Shown here: positions 18,068 to 25,652 of the stretch, in pieces
Layout: every line of letters begins with the position of its first letter
Position numbering within the stretch: position 1 is the stretch's first letter
Source: Acinetobacter tibetensis
Lineage (GTDB): Bacteria > Pseudomonadota > Gammaproteobacteria > Pseudomonadales > Moraxellaceae
Length of the DNA stretch: 64,000 nucleotides
Direction: 5' to 3'
NCBI RefSeq assembly: GCF_023824315.1
Contig: NZ_CP098732.1
Span: forward strand, 992,001 to 1,056,000
Notes under the pieces: model-generated
Told to the model about the DNA's origin: nothing
Seen by the model: only the letters and a program-made list of their open reading frames with translations
Database searches by the model: none
Made by a program: the position numbers and the translations under genes

Positions 18068-18393
18068 AATTTTCAGACATAACTGCAAGATAAGGTTTAA
18101 GCGGCAATTATAATCTGAAATTGCTGTAAATTGAACTGAATTACATTCAAAGGCTGTTGTATGTAATATGAACAGAAAATGTGGATTAGCTGCTTTATCT
18201 ATGTATTTAAATATTTATTCTTTGGGTCAGAAAATGTTTGATATTGATTGTTCAAGTACCTGAAGAGCCGACTAAGTCGTGATTGCCTAGTTTAGAAACT
18301 TTTATTTTAATTGATCTTATGGAAGGGTGGGCTTGAATTGAATGCTGATGAAGTAGCCATCAGAGTACAACGTTGACTCTGATGGCATTCAGC
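18068..18393. other. 326-base gap between the Smr gene and trpC, with one hairpin
   Basis: No gene is visible. The stretch 18356-18386 forms an 11-bp perfect inverted repeat with a 9-base loop, 8 bases after the trpC stop. It lacks a following T-run on the minus strand, so it is not a standard intrinsic terminator but could block 3' exonucleases or end transcription with help. The rest should contain the promoter of the Smr gene. Confidence 0.55.
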
Positions 18394-19200
18394 TTAAATT
18401 TCGACAGGCTGACCAAATAATGCGCTAAAAGCATGGTCTGGACGTGGTTGCTTCATGAAGCTTTCGCCCACCAAGAAGCTGTGAATATCATGCTCTTGCA
18501 TCATCTTCACATCTTCTGGGGTTGCAATACCGCTTTCAGTAATGAGCAAGCGAGAAGGATCGAGTAATTTCTTCAAACGAATTGATGTATTTAAATCCAC
18601 ATCAAAAGTTTTAAGGTTACGGTTATTTACCCCTAACAAGCAGCGCTCAGAAAGTTGTAATGCACGTTCAAGTTCTTCCTCATCATGCACTTCAACCAAA
18701 ACATCCAAATGATGCTCAAACGCTGTTTTTGACATTTCTTCTAATTGTTGGTCCGACAAGCAAGCCACAATCAGTAAAATACAGTCAGCATGCAGGGCAC
18801 GCGCCTCGATGACATTGTACGGGTCGACTAGGAAGTCCTTACGCAGTGCAGGCAAAGCACAGTGTGTACGCGCGATTTGAATATTTTCATCTGCACCTTG
18901 GAAAAAATCGACATCAGTTAAAACTGACAGGCAAGCCGCACCCGCTTGTTCATATTGTGCTGCAATTTCCGCAGGATTAAAGTTTTCACGAATAATCCCT
19001 TTTGAAGGAGAGGCTTTTTTGATTTCAGCAATCACACCAGGGCGTTTGTGAATCAGAGCTTGAGCAAAACCACGCACGGGTGTTGCTTCTTGTGCCCATT
19101 GTTCTACATCATGCAGGCTACGTTGCTTGAGGCGTGCTGCCAGTTCTTCATGTTTACGATCAACAATTTTACCTAAAATTGTATTTACGATATCGACCAT
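18394..19200 (-). CDS. trpC: indole-3-glycerol phosphate synthase
   Basis: A 268-residue single-function TrpC that closes the indole ring in tryptophan synthesis. Active-site segments are visible: EIKKASPSKG (catalytic Lys), LRKDFLVDPY, VEVHDEEE, GVNNRNLKTF and ITESGI near the end. It is not fused to TrpF, unlike in enterics. GGAAGGA gives a strong ribosome site. It follows trpD by 14 bases as the last gene of trpGDC. Confidence 0.98.
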   Translation of the reverse strand: MVDIVNTILGKIVDRKHEELAARLKQRSLHDVEQWAQEATPVRGFAQALIHKRPGVIAEIKKASPSKGIIRENFNPAEIAAQYEQAGAACLSVLTDVDFFQGADENIQIARTHCALPALRKDFLVDPYNVIEARALHADCILLIVACLSDQQLEEMSKTAFEHHLDVLVEVHDEEELERALQLSERCLLGVNNRNLKTFDVDLNTSIRLKKLLDPSRLLITESGIATPEDVKMMQEHDIHSFLVGESFMKQPRPDHAFSALFGQPVEI

Positions 19201-19214
19201 GTGAGCATCCTTCC

Positions 19215-20261
19215 TTAAGCTTCGTATTGTTTGAGTGTTTTGGTAAATTCAGATAGCACACTCATTTTTTCTAAAGCCTGCCCACCATAAATAATGTCAT
19301 GTGCTAAAGCTACGCCTTGTTTATACGTTTTGGCTAAACCTGAAACATAAATGCCTGCACCAGCATTTAAGGCAATCATGTCTGCGGCTTTGGCACCACG
19401 ATCAGATTTTTTTCGGCCCAGCGCATCTTTAATCAGGGCTAAACTTTCAGCAGAATCTTCAATGATTAAGCCTGTGAGGGTTTGCGATTCAATCGCAACA
19501 TCTTCAGGATTAATTATCCATTCAGTCACTTCACCATCTTTGAGTTCCGCAACATAAGTCGATGATGCGAGGCTAATTTCATCTAGTCCGTCTTTAGAAT
19601 GCACCACCATCACGTGTTCAGCGCCAAGTTGCTTCATCACTTCTGCAATTGGGCGGCACAATTCATTCGAGAATACGCCAATCACCAAACGCTTTACTCC
19701 AGCCGGATTCGTAAGCGGGCCGAGTAAGTTGAAGATGCTACGGATACCGAGTTCCTTACGTGGACCCACTGCATATTTCATGGCTTTATGATGGTTGGGT
19801 GCAAATAGGAAACCAACGCCAACTTCACGAATGCAACGCTCAGTTTGTTGCATGTTCAAATCAAGATTAATGCCTGCTTGTTCTAACAAGTCGGATGAGC
19901 CAGACTTGGTTGATACACCGCGGTTACCATGTTTGGCAATAGTGGCACCAGCCGCAGCGATGACAAAGGCTGAAGCGGTAGAAACGTTAAATAAGTTTTG
20001 TCCATCACCACCTGTACCGACAATATCAATCAGGTTGGGTACATCACTCACATCAATTTTTGTGGCAAACTCACGCATCACGCGTGCAGCAGCCGTAATT
20101 TCATCAATGCTTTCGCCCTTTAAGCGTAGCCCCATCATTAATGCACCAATCTGTGCATCAGTGGCTTCACCACTCATGATGGTGCGCATGACCTCTTCCA
20201 TTTGAGTCTGGGTAAGATGGATATTTTTGGTAATATGATTTAAAGCTTGTTGAATATTCAT
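19215..20261 (-). CDS. trpD: anthranilate phosphoribosyltransferase
   Basis: A 348-residue enzyme joining anthranilate to PRPP. The PRPP/anthranilate segments [33 protein letters not shown] and FAPNHHKAM are intact. It is not fused to the TrpG glutaminase, unlike in E. coli. Its ATG directly abuts the trpG stop with no spacer, which implies translational coupling. Confidence 0.98.
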   Translation of the reverse strand: MNIQQALNHITKNIHLTQTQMEEVMRTIMSGEATDAQIGALMMGLRLKGESIDEITAAARVMREFATKIDVSDVPNLIDIVGTGGDGQNLFNVSTASAFVIAAAGATIAKHGNRGVSTKSGSSDLLEQAGINLDLNMQQTERCIREVGVGFLFAPNHHKAMKYAVGPRKELGIRSIFNLLGPLTNPAGVKRLVIGVFSNELCRPIAEVMKQLGAEHVMVVHSKDGLDEISLASSTYVAELKDGEVTEWIINPEDVAIESQTLTGLIIEDSAESLALIKDALGRKKSDRGAKAADMIALNAGAGIYVSGLAKTYKQGVALAHDIIYGGQALEKMSVLSEFTKTLKQYEA

Positions 20262-20846
20262 TTATGCATAAATCTCTAAAAAGTTTTTGAAGATTTGGTG
20301 ACCGTGTTGGCTAAGGATTGATTCAGGGTGGAACTGCACACCTTCGACAGGCAGTGTCTTATGTTTTACGCCCATAATTTCTTCCATTGAGCCATCAGCT
20401 TCTTGGGTCCAGCAAGTGACTTCTAGGCAATCTGGCAAACTCGCTTGATCAATCACCAAAGAGTGATAGCGGGTTGCAGAGAATGGGGAAGGTAGATTGC
20501 TAAAAATTCCCTTGTCACTGTGATACATGTCCGATAAACGCCCATGCATGACGGTTTTGGCGCGAATAATATTGCCGCCAAAAGCTTGTCCGATACTTTG
20601 ATGACCTAAGCACACACCCAACAATGGAATTTTTCCAGCAAAATGTTGAATGGCTGGAATAGAAATGCCTGCTTCAGTAGGTGAGCAAGGTCCCGGACCA
20701 ATGACCAAATACTTCGGTTGCCATCGTTCAATGTCTTCCAAAGTCACGGCATCATTACGGACTACGTTCACTTCTTGGTTCAACTCGCCAAAATATTGCA
20801 CGATGTTGTAAGTAAAGGAGTCATAATTGTCGATCATGAGAAGCAT
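20262..20846 (-). CDS. trpG: anthranilate synthase glutaminase subunit (also usable for aminodeoxychorismate synthase)
   Basis: A 194-residue class I glutamine amidotransferase that feeds ammonia to anthranilate synthase. Catalytic Cys is in [12 protein letters not shown] and the His/Glu pair in [20 protein letters not shown] forms the oxyanion region. In Acinetobacter one such subunit is known to serve both TrpE and the folate enzyme PabB. First gene of trpGDC; trpE is not in the window. The ATG at 20846 has AGAGG 11 bases before it; an ATG three codons in lacks a site. Confidence 0.96.
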   Translation of the reverse strand: MLLMIDNYDSFTYNIVQYFGELNQEVNVVRNDAVTLEDIERWQPKYLVIGPGPCSPTEAGISIPAIQHFAGKIPLLGVCLGHQSIGQAFGGNIIRAKTVMHGRLSDMYHSDKGIFSNLPSPFSATRYHSLVIDQASLPDCLEVTCWTQEADGSMEEIMGVKHKTLPVEGVQFHPESILSQHGHQIFKNFLEIYA

Positions 20847-20897
20847 TTCAGATGTAACCTCTTGAGTTGCATAATTTTATCGCTTTGTACTTTTATC

Positions 20898-20930
20898 GTT
20901 ACTCATCTAGTTACTCATTTAAAAATGAGT
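20898..20930 (-). promoter_or_regulatory. repeat cluster upstream of trpG (candidate operator)
   Basis: Two direct copies of GTTACTCAT (20898-20906 and 20910-20918) lie 12 bases apart, and a third inverted copy of the core (ATGAGT, 20925-20930) makes an 18-base palindrome with the second. They sit 50-85 bases before the trpG ATG, a good place for a regulator. No known regulator is assigned. Confidence 0.45.
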
Positions 20931-20946
20931 GCCATGGTGAGGCAGC

Positions 20947-20972
20947 ATAAAAAAGCCTGCTAAGCGCAGGCT
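20947..20972 (-). terminator. terminator of the mdaB-ygiN unit
   Basis: Stem AGCCTGC with GCAGGCT around a 5-base loop; on the minus strand it runs into six T. It ends the unit starting at 21954 and lies just ahead of the trpG promoter region. Confidence 0.88.
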
Positions 20973-21034
20973 ACTTTATCAGTTTTTAACTGTCTTGTGA
21001 TAATTTCATACACAATCATCATGCTAGGAAGAAT

Positions 21035-21358
21035 TTAATTGCTATTTAAACCCAAGTGCATAATCCGAATTTTGGTTTCTTTAATGGCATCTTTTACTTT
21101 CTGTTGAAAGTCCTGCATATGCGCTGTGTTTAAATGCTGCTCCAAATGAGCTAAAGATTGCCATTTTTCAAACATAATAATCGAATTTGCAGGTTTGTAC
21201 TGGAAACTGGCGTTACTGTCTTGATCAATATAAAGCTCATAACCAAAACAACCTGCTTCCTGTAGCACTTTAGGCGTGACATCCTTAAACGCATTCAGGA
21301 CAGTTTCAAAATGTGCTGTACCTTCATGAATTTGAATTTCTGCAATGACAGTTAACAT
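21035..21358 (-). CDS. ygiN: YgiN-like quinol monooxygenase (ABM domain)
   Basis: A 107-residue antibiotic-biosynthesis-monooxygenase fold protein (dimeric ferredoxin-like barrel). Segments MLTVIAEIQIHEG, AGCFGYELYID and FEKWQSLAHLEQHLNTAH are typical. E. coli YgiN oxidises menadiol and sits next to mdaB; the same pair occurs here, 11 bases apart, with a strong AAGGA site. The two may run a quinone/quinol redox cycle. The symbol rests on that context. Confidence 0.8.
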   Translation of the reverse strand: MLTVIAEIQIHEGTAHFETVLNAFKDVTPKVLQEAGCFGYELYIDQDSNASFQYKPANSIIMFEKWQSLAHLEQHLNTAHMQDFQQKVKDAIKETKIRIMHLGLNSN

Positions 21359-21369
21359 GGCGATGTCCT

Positions 21370-21954
21370 TTATACCGTAAAAATCGTGTCTAAGTGTGAG
21401 CGATAGGCTTCTAAATATTGAGGTACATTTGGTGCTTTAATGACATCATTGACAATGAAAGTTTCTAAACCTTGCATACCTAAAAATTGATTTGCTTTGT
21501 GAAAGGGCAGATAGACACCATCGACACCGACTCCTTCAAAGAACTGTTCTTGATCTTCAAATGCTTCAATCGGAGCATTCCACGTGAGAGAGAGCATATA
21601 TTTTTTGTCGTGAATTAGCCCACCTGATCCATATGTCTTAGTTGCATCACTACGTGAACGTCCATCATTGGCATACAACGTACCATGACCAATGGTAAAA
21701 ACATCATCGATATATTTCTTCATAGTCCATGGAGCGCCCATCCACCAACCTGGCATTTGATAAATAATTACATCCGCCCAAACATAGTTTTCAACTTCTT
21801 GCTGAATGTCATATTCAGCATCTGTTCTGGTAATGCGGACATTGTGTCCCTGTTGGCTTAAATGCGTGTTTGCGAAATTGGCTAGTGTGTCGTTAAGTTC
21901 GCCATTTGAATGCGCGAATTGTTTTGCACCGTTGACAATCAGAATGTTTTTCAT
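21370..21954 (-). CDS. mdaB: NADPH:quinone reductase of the MdaB type
   Basis: A 194-residue flavodoxin-fold protein of the MdaB/NQO family that reduces quinones by two electrons using FAD and NADPH. Segments ILIVNGAKQFAHSNGELN, YQMPGWWMGAPWTMKKY, DGRSRSDATKTYGSGG and LSLTWNAP are close to E. coli MdaB. I use the ATG ending at 21954; a TTG four codons upstream is possible and no strong ribosome site separates them. It heads the two-gene unit with ygiN. Confidence 0.9.
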   Translation of the reverse strand: MKNILIVNGAKQFAHSNGELNDTLANFANTHLSQQGHNVRITRTDAEYDIQQEVENYVWADVIIYQMPGWWMGAPWTMKKYIDDVFTIGHGTLYANDGRSRSDATKTYGSGGLIHDKKYMLSLTWNAPIEAFEDQEQFFEGVGVDGVYLPFHKANQFLGMQGLETFIVNDVIKAPNVPQYLEAYRSHLDTIFTV

Positions 21955-22267
21955 TGGATGAATCAACCAAATTTTTTGAATTGGGCAAAAGTATAAGTAA
22001 GTCTTTGATGCTGAAAAATCGATGAATCTGCAAAATATTATTGATTATAAGTCAATAATTGGATTTCAGCTTTAACCCATGTTGATCAGTCAGCATTGTA
22101 CGAGGCATAACTTATGTTTTGCTGTACTAAAAAATGCATCTTTTATTTCTAAGTACTCATTTAAATGTGGACCAGTATTAAGATTTAATCAAGATATTGA
22201 TTTTTAATCATAAATTTAGATGAGTATAGAGTTCGCTATATAAATCTTAACTTGTATACAAGATAGG
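21955..22267. promoter_or_regulatory. divergent gap between mdaB and the allophanate hydrolase relic
   Basis: No gene is visible. It should hold the mdaB promoter and the former promoter of the rightward relic. The one clear signal is the 12-base palindrome at 22251-22262, listed separately. Confidence 0.45.
22251..22262. promoter_or_regulatory. perfect palindrome of the GntR/FadR operator type
   Basis: CTTGTATACAAG is a perfect 12-base palindrome with the GTATAC core often bound by FadR-subfamily GntR regulators. It stands 5 bases before the first possible start codon of the allophanate-hydrolase relic. A fragment of such a regulator lies downstream, so this looks like its leftover operator. 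Confidence 0.5.
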
Positions 22268-23079
22268 ATGCATAAAGTGAGCATACTTCAATCTCTCGGT
22301 TGGAGCATTGCAGAATGGCAAAATGCCTATAAAACACAACAAATTCAATTGACGGATTTAATTAACTGCGTGCAGGCTTTTGATACAGAAGATACCGCTT
22401 AGATTTCCCTTACGACTCCCCAAATTTTGCAACAACAAATTGAAGAATTAGAAAAACACAGTGCAACAAGTACAGCATTATTTGAACAGTTTCCCCTGTA
22501 TGGCATTCCATTGCTGTCAGTTTTTCATCAACAGCAGGTTGTATGCTTTTAAAAGATATTGTGACTGAAGATGCGAAAACTGTAGGTTTGCTAAAACAGG
22601 CTGGTGCGATAGTGGTGGGTAAAACCAACCTTGATCAATTTGCAACAGGCTTGGTTGGTACGCGCTCTCCATTTGGTGTAGTCCCAAATAGTTTTAACTC
22701 TGAGTATGTCAGTGGTGGTTCAAGTTCAGGTTCTGCCAGTGTGGTGGCACGTGGTTTAGTACCATTTTTATTAGGGATAGATACCGCAGGTTCTGGTCAT
22801 GTAACTGCCGCTTTTAACAATATTGTCGGGTTAAAATCAACCAAAGGACGCTTTTCTAATTATGGTTTAATGCAAGCCTGTAAAAGCATAGCCTGCATTT
22901 CTGTATTTGCCTTAACAGTAGACGATGCAGAAGTTGTGGCACAAGTGTTGGAACAGTTTGATGTCCGTGATAGCGATTCACGACATCATCCTAAAACGGC
23001 ACCTGCAAAATTATCTTCGGCTCTTAATTTTGCGATTCCAAAAACCTTGCAATTCTTTGGCGATGCGCAAGCAGAGTAG
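22268..23079 (+). pseudogene. atzF: decayed N-terminal part of allophanate hydrolase (amidase-signature enzyme)
   Basis: From ATG 22268 (or GTG 22277) the sequence reads LQSLGWSIAEWQNAY, then a stop at 22400, then PLYGIP. A frameshift plus loss of about 8 codons removes the catalytic-Lys stretch that normally follows. From 22543 a long open stretch has TAGCMLL, KQAGAIVVGKTNLDQFATGL and GTRSPFGVV with the amidase-signature GGSSSGSASVVARGL, so the Ser-cisSer part is kept. It ends at a stop at 23079 after FFGDAQAE, far short of the full enzyme. Allophanate hydrolase finishes urea breakdown together with urea carboxylase, which is absent here. Confidence 0.82.
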
Positions 23080-23084
23080 GCTTT

Positions 23085-23411
23085 GAACAGCAAGATTATC
23101 TGAATGATATTAAACAGCTTTCATAACTAAATGAAGATTTTCACTGTACTTTGGTTCGGGCAGCAGGCAATAATGAGATGGCGCGGATTCACCTAGACTT
23201 AAGTGAAAAAATACGGATTATTCGCCGTTTAGATTTTTTAAAACAGTACCCTATTGAAGCCACTTATCAGGAACATCAATATATTTTAAACCTGATTTTT
23301 GAGCAAAAAACTGAAGACGCAATCGCGGAAATAGCCACCCATATTCTGCAAAGTCGGGATGAGGTGAAAAAGATAACCTTACACATGTTGGATCCGAGCC
23401 AGTTTGTTTAA
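23085..23411 (+). pseudogene. 3' fragment of a GntR-family (FCD domain) regulator
   Basis: In a different frame from the amidase relic, the sequence gives DYLNDIKQLS, a stop at about 23125, then LNEDFHCTLVRAAGNNEMARIH and LSEKIRIIRRLDFL to a normal-looking end at 23411. This is the C-terminal ligand-binding FCD domain of a FadR-type GntR regulator. The DNA-binding half is gone. Its direct joining to a truncated amidase means that a deletion removed the 3' part of one gene and the 5' part of the other. Confidence 0.75.
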
Positions 23412-23482
23412 GTGTGTATTCAATATCAGTTTAAAAATGAATTCGACAGTAAATGAGTGGTTAAGCTCTGCATGTAACGAAA

Positions 23483-23518
23483 GTGAAGATTTTGTTATAC
23501 TATTACATTGATCTTCAC
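23483..23518. promoter_or_regulatory. Zur-like dyad in the promoter of the COG0523 GTPase gene
   Basis: The core TGTTATA-C-TATTACA (23493-23507) is a 7-1-7 dyad with one mismatch and resembles gammaproteobacterial Zur boxes. It is framed by a perfect 8-bp inverted repeat, GTGAAGAT (23483-23490) and ATCTTCAC (23511-23518). TATACT inside it could be the -10 box, so binding would block transcription. Confidence 0.45.
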
Positions 23519-23546
23519 CTTTCGTTTGGCTTGCGAGCATCTCATT

Positions 23547-24557
23547 TTGAAACTGTTAACCCCACAAAAATCCGTGCCTACCCATATTATTTCTGGATTT
23601 TTAGGTGCAGGAAAAACCACATTACTGAATAGTTTATTGGCACAAAAGCCTGAAGATGAAGTCTGGGCAGTCTTGATGAATGAGTTTGGTCAAATAGGGG
23701 TGGATCAAAACCTGCTTCCGCAAGCCGAAGGCTATGCCGTGAAAGAGCTTTTAGGCGGTTGTTTGTGTTGTAGCAGTCAATTGCCAATGCAAATTGCATT
23801 ATCGCGGTTATTGTCTGAAACTCAGCCGGATCGTTTATTTATAGAACCTACAGGTTTGGGGCATCCAGCTCAACTGTTAGAACAACTGACTGAACCACAT
23901 TGGCAAAACCAAATTCAGATGTGTGCTTTGGTCACGGTGGTGGATGGTTCGCGTTTGCATGAACAGGAATGGGTGAAACAGAACCTGTATGCTGATCAGT
24001 TGAAAGCCGCACAAATCGTAGTGATTTCACATATGGAACATATGCAAGCCGCTGATGAAGAGGCTTTACAACAGTTGCAGCAGGAATATTTGGCTTATGC
24101 CCAGACATGGCTAAAACCTACTTTGGGGCAACTCCAACTGATAGAAATTGATTTGCCATATCAAGGTGTGCAACGCAAAATCCAGCCATTAATTCAAATT
24201 CAGAAACAGTACAATAATGAGTCAGCATTACCTGAAATTAAGCAGTTACCCTATCATTATGTAGAAACTGCACAGGGTTATAGTGTGGCAGGGTGGAAGT
24301 TTTCCAAGCGTTGGCAATTTGATTTCTACGATTTACTGGACCTGTTATGCGAGCAACAGCAGTGGCTCAGAATCAAGGGCATTTTTAATACCAATCAAGG
24401 TTGGAAAAGTTTTAATTTCAATCCGAATCAGTTTAATTATCAGTCTGCACCTGAAAATATCGATAACCGTATTGAAGTGATTGTACAAACTGAACGAGAT
24501 TGGGCGTTATTCGAAACTCAGTTACTTGCCTGCCGTATAGATAGTGAAACGGACTAA
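23547..24557 (+). CDS. COG0523 (CobW/G3E family) metallochaperone-type GTPase
   Basis: About 336 residues. The G3E GTPase domain has Walker A GFLGAGKTT (17-25 from the chosen start), the metal-binding CLCC motif (72-75), IEPTGLGHP as Walker B/G3 region, and VVDGS. A C-terminal CobW_C-like domain follows. Family members deliver zinc, cobalt or other metals under shortage; ZigA of A. baumannii is a Zur-controlled member. A Zur-like dyad in front suggests the same type of control. The start is uncertain: TTG at 23547 is chosen; TTG at 23508 falls on the dyad and GTG at 23574 is also possible. The 3' end stops 61 bases before yaeQ. Confidence 0.85.
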   Translation: MKLLTPQKSVPTHIISGFLGAGKTTLLNSLLAQKPEDEVWAVLMNEFGQIGVDQNLLPQAEGYAVKELLGGCLCCSSQLPMQIALSRLLSETQPDRLFIEPTGLGHPAQLLEQLTEPHWQNQIQMCALVTVVDGSRLHEQEWVKQNLYADQLKAAQIVVISHMEHMQAADEEALQQLQQEYLAYAQTWLKPTLGQLQLIEIDLPYQGVQRKIQPLIQIQKQYNNESALPEIKQLPYHYVETAQGYSVAGWKFSKRWQFDFYDLLDLLCEQQQWLRIKGIFNTNQGWKSFNFNPNQFNYQSAPENIDNRIEVIVQTERDWALFETQLLACRIDSETD

Positions 24558-24618
24558 AACTGTTCAGCAAAATTGTGTTAAATCTTATATGCTAGGCGCC
24601 AAAATTGAGGAACATTTC

Positions 24619-25149
24619 ATGGCGCTAAAAGCAACAATTTATAAGGTAGATTTAAATATTGCCAACATGGATATTCACCAATACGGTGATTATCAATTCA
24701 CGATGGCATTGCACCCATCTGAAACGATTGAACGCTTGATGGTTCGAATTTTGGCATTTGCACGTTACGCGAGCGAACAGTTGGAATTTACCAAAGATCT
24801 ATTTGAAACTGATGAGCCTGCATTGTGGTCAAAAGACCTGACTGGGCAGTTGGTACAATGGATTGAAGTGGGTTGCCCTGATGAAGATAAAGTCAAGAAA
24901 GCCAGTGCACGTTGTAAGTCAGTTGCCGTGGTTACTTATGGTACAGCCGTGGACGAATGGTACAAGCGCAATAGCAAATTAAAAACCCTCAGTAATGTTG
25001 AAGTTTGGCAATTATCGCCAGCGACTACCGAAGCCATTCAGCAATTGTGTGAACGTACCATGCAATTACAGCTCAATGTGATGGATGGTGAGTGGACGCT
25101 CATTGGGGATCATGCCCAAGCTCAAATTGAGTGGATTCAGTTACAGTAA
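24619..25149 (+). CDS. yaeQ: YaeQ family protein
   Basis: A 176-residue YaeQ protein. Typical segments are MALKATIYKVDLNIANMD, LHPSETIERLMVRILAFA, WIEVGCPDEDKVKKAS and a C-terminal WQL. The fold is related to PD-(D/E)xK nucleases, and the E and K positions around GCPDEDK are visible, but no activity is established. GAGGA precedes the ATG. It lies 61 bases after the GTPase and 28 before an FKBP gene, so these three may form one unit. Confidence 0.9.
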   Translation: MALKATIYKVDLNIANMDIHQYGDYQFTMALHPSETIERLMVRILAFARYASEQLEFTKDLFETDEPALWSKDLTGQLVQWIEVGCPDEDKVKKASARCKSVAVVTYGTAVDEWYKRNSKLKTLSNVEVWQLSPATTEAIQQLCERTMQLQLNVMDGEWTLIGDHAQAQIEWIQLQ

Positions 25150-25177
25150 AAATAAGTGATTGTGAGGAGTAATGAAG

Positions 25178-25516
25178 ATGTCAAATGAATTAGAAATTAT
25201 TGATTTAGTTGTAGGCGAAGGTAAAGAGGCGGTAAAAGGCGCTTTAATTACCACGCATTATACAGGTTGGTTAGAAGACGGAACGAAGTTTGACTCTTCG
25301 CTTGACCGTGGCAACTATTTTGAATGTGTGATTGGTACGGGCCGTGTGATTAAAGGTTGGGATCAAGGCATTATGGGCATGAAAGTGGGGGGTAAACGTA
25401 AACTGATTGTACCTGCGCATTTAGCCTATGGTGAGCGAAAAATGGGTAATATTATTCCAGCCAACTCGAATTTAATTTTTGAAATTGAATTATATGACGT
25501 GAAAACACGTGACTAA
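25178..25516 (+). CDS. FKBP-type peptidyl-prolyl isomerase
   Basis: A 112-residue single-domain FKBP. The classic segments THYTGWLEDGTKFDSS, GRVIKGWDQGIMGMKVGGKRKL and IPAHLAYGE-type loop, then SNLIFEIEL, are all present. No signal peptide, so it acts in the cytoplasm on proline bonds. I chose ATG 25178 because the GAGGAG site lies 8 bases before it; ATG 25172 is only 2 bases from that site. Confidence 0.95.
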   Translation: MSNELEIIDLVVGEGKEAVKGALITTHYTGWLEDGTKFDSSLDRGNYFECVIGTGRVIKGWDQGIMGMKVGGKRKLIVPAHLAYGERKMGNIIPANSNLIFEIELYDVKTRD

Positions 25517-25652
25517 TAATATTTGAAAAATAAACCATAGCATGTTTGGGAAAAAGCGTGCTATGGTTAAAATTGCTACTGAAAATAAACGGTTTTTAGT
25601 ACATTCTATTTTATATTAAAAATCAAATTCGCGAATAAGGAATAAACGCGAC

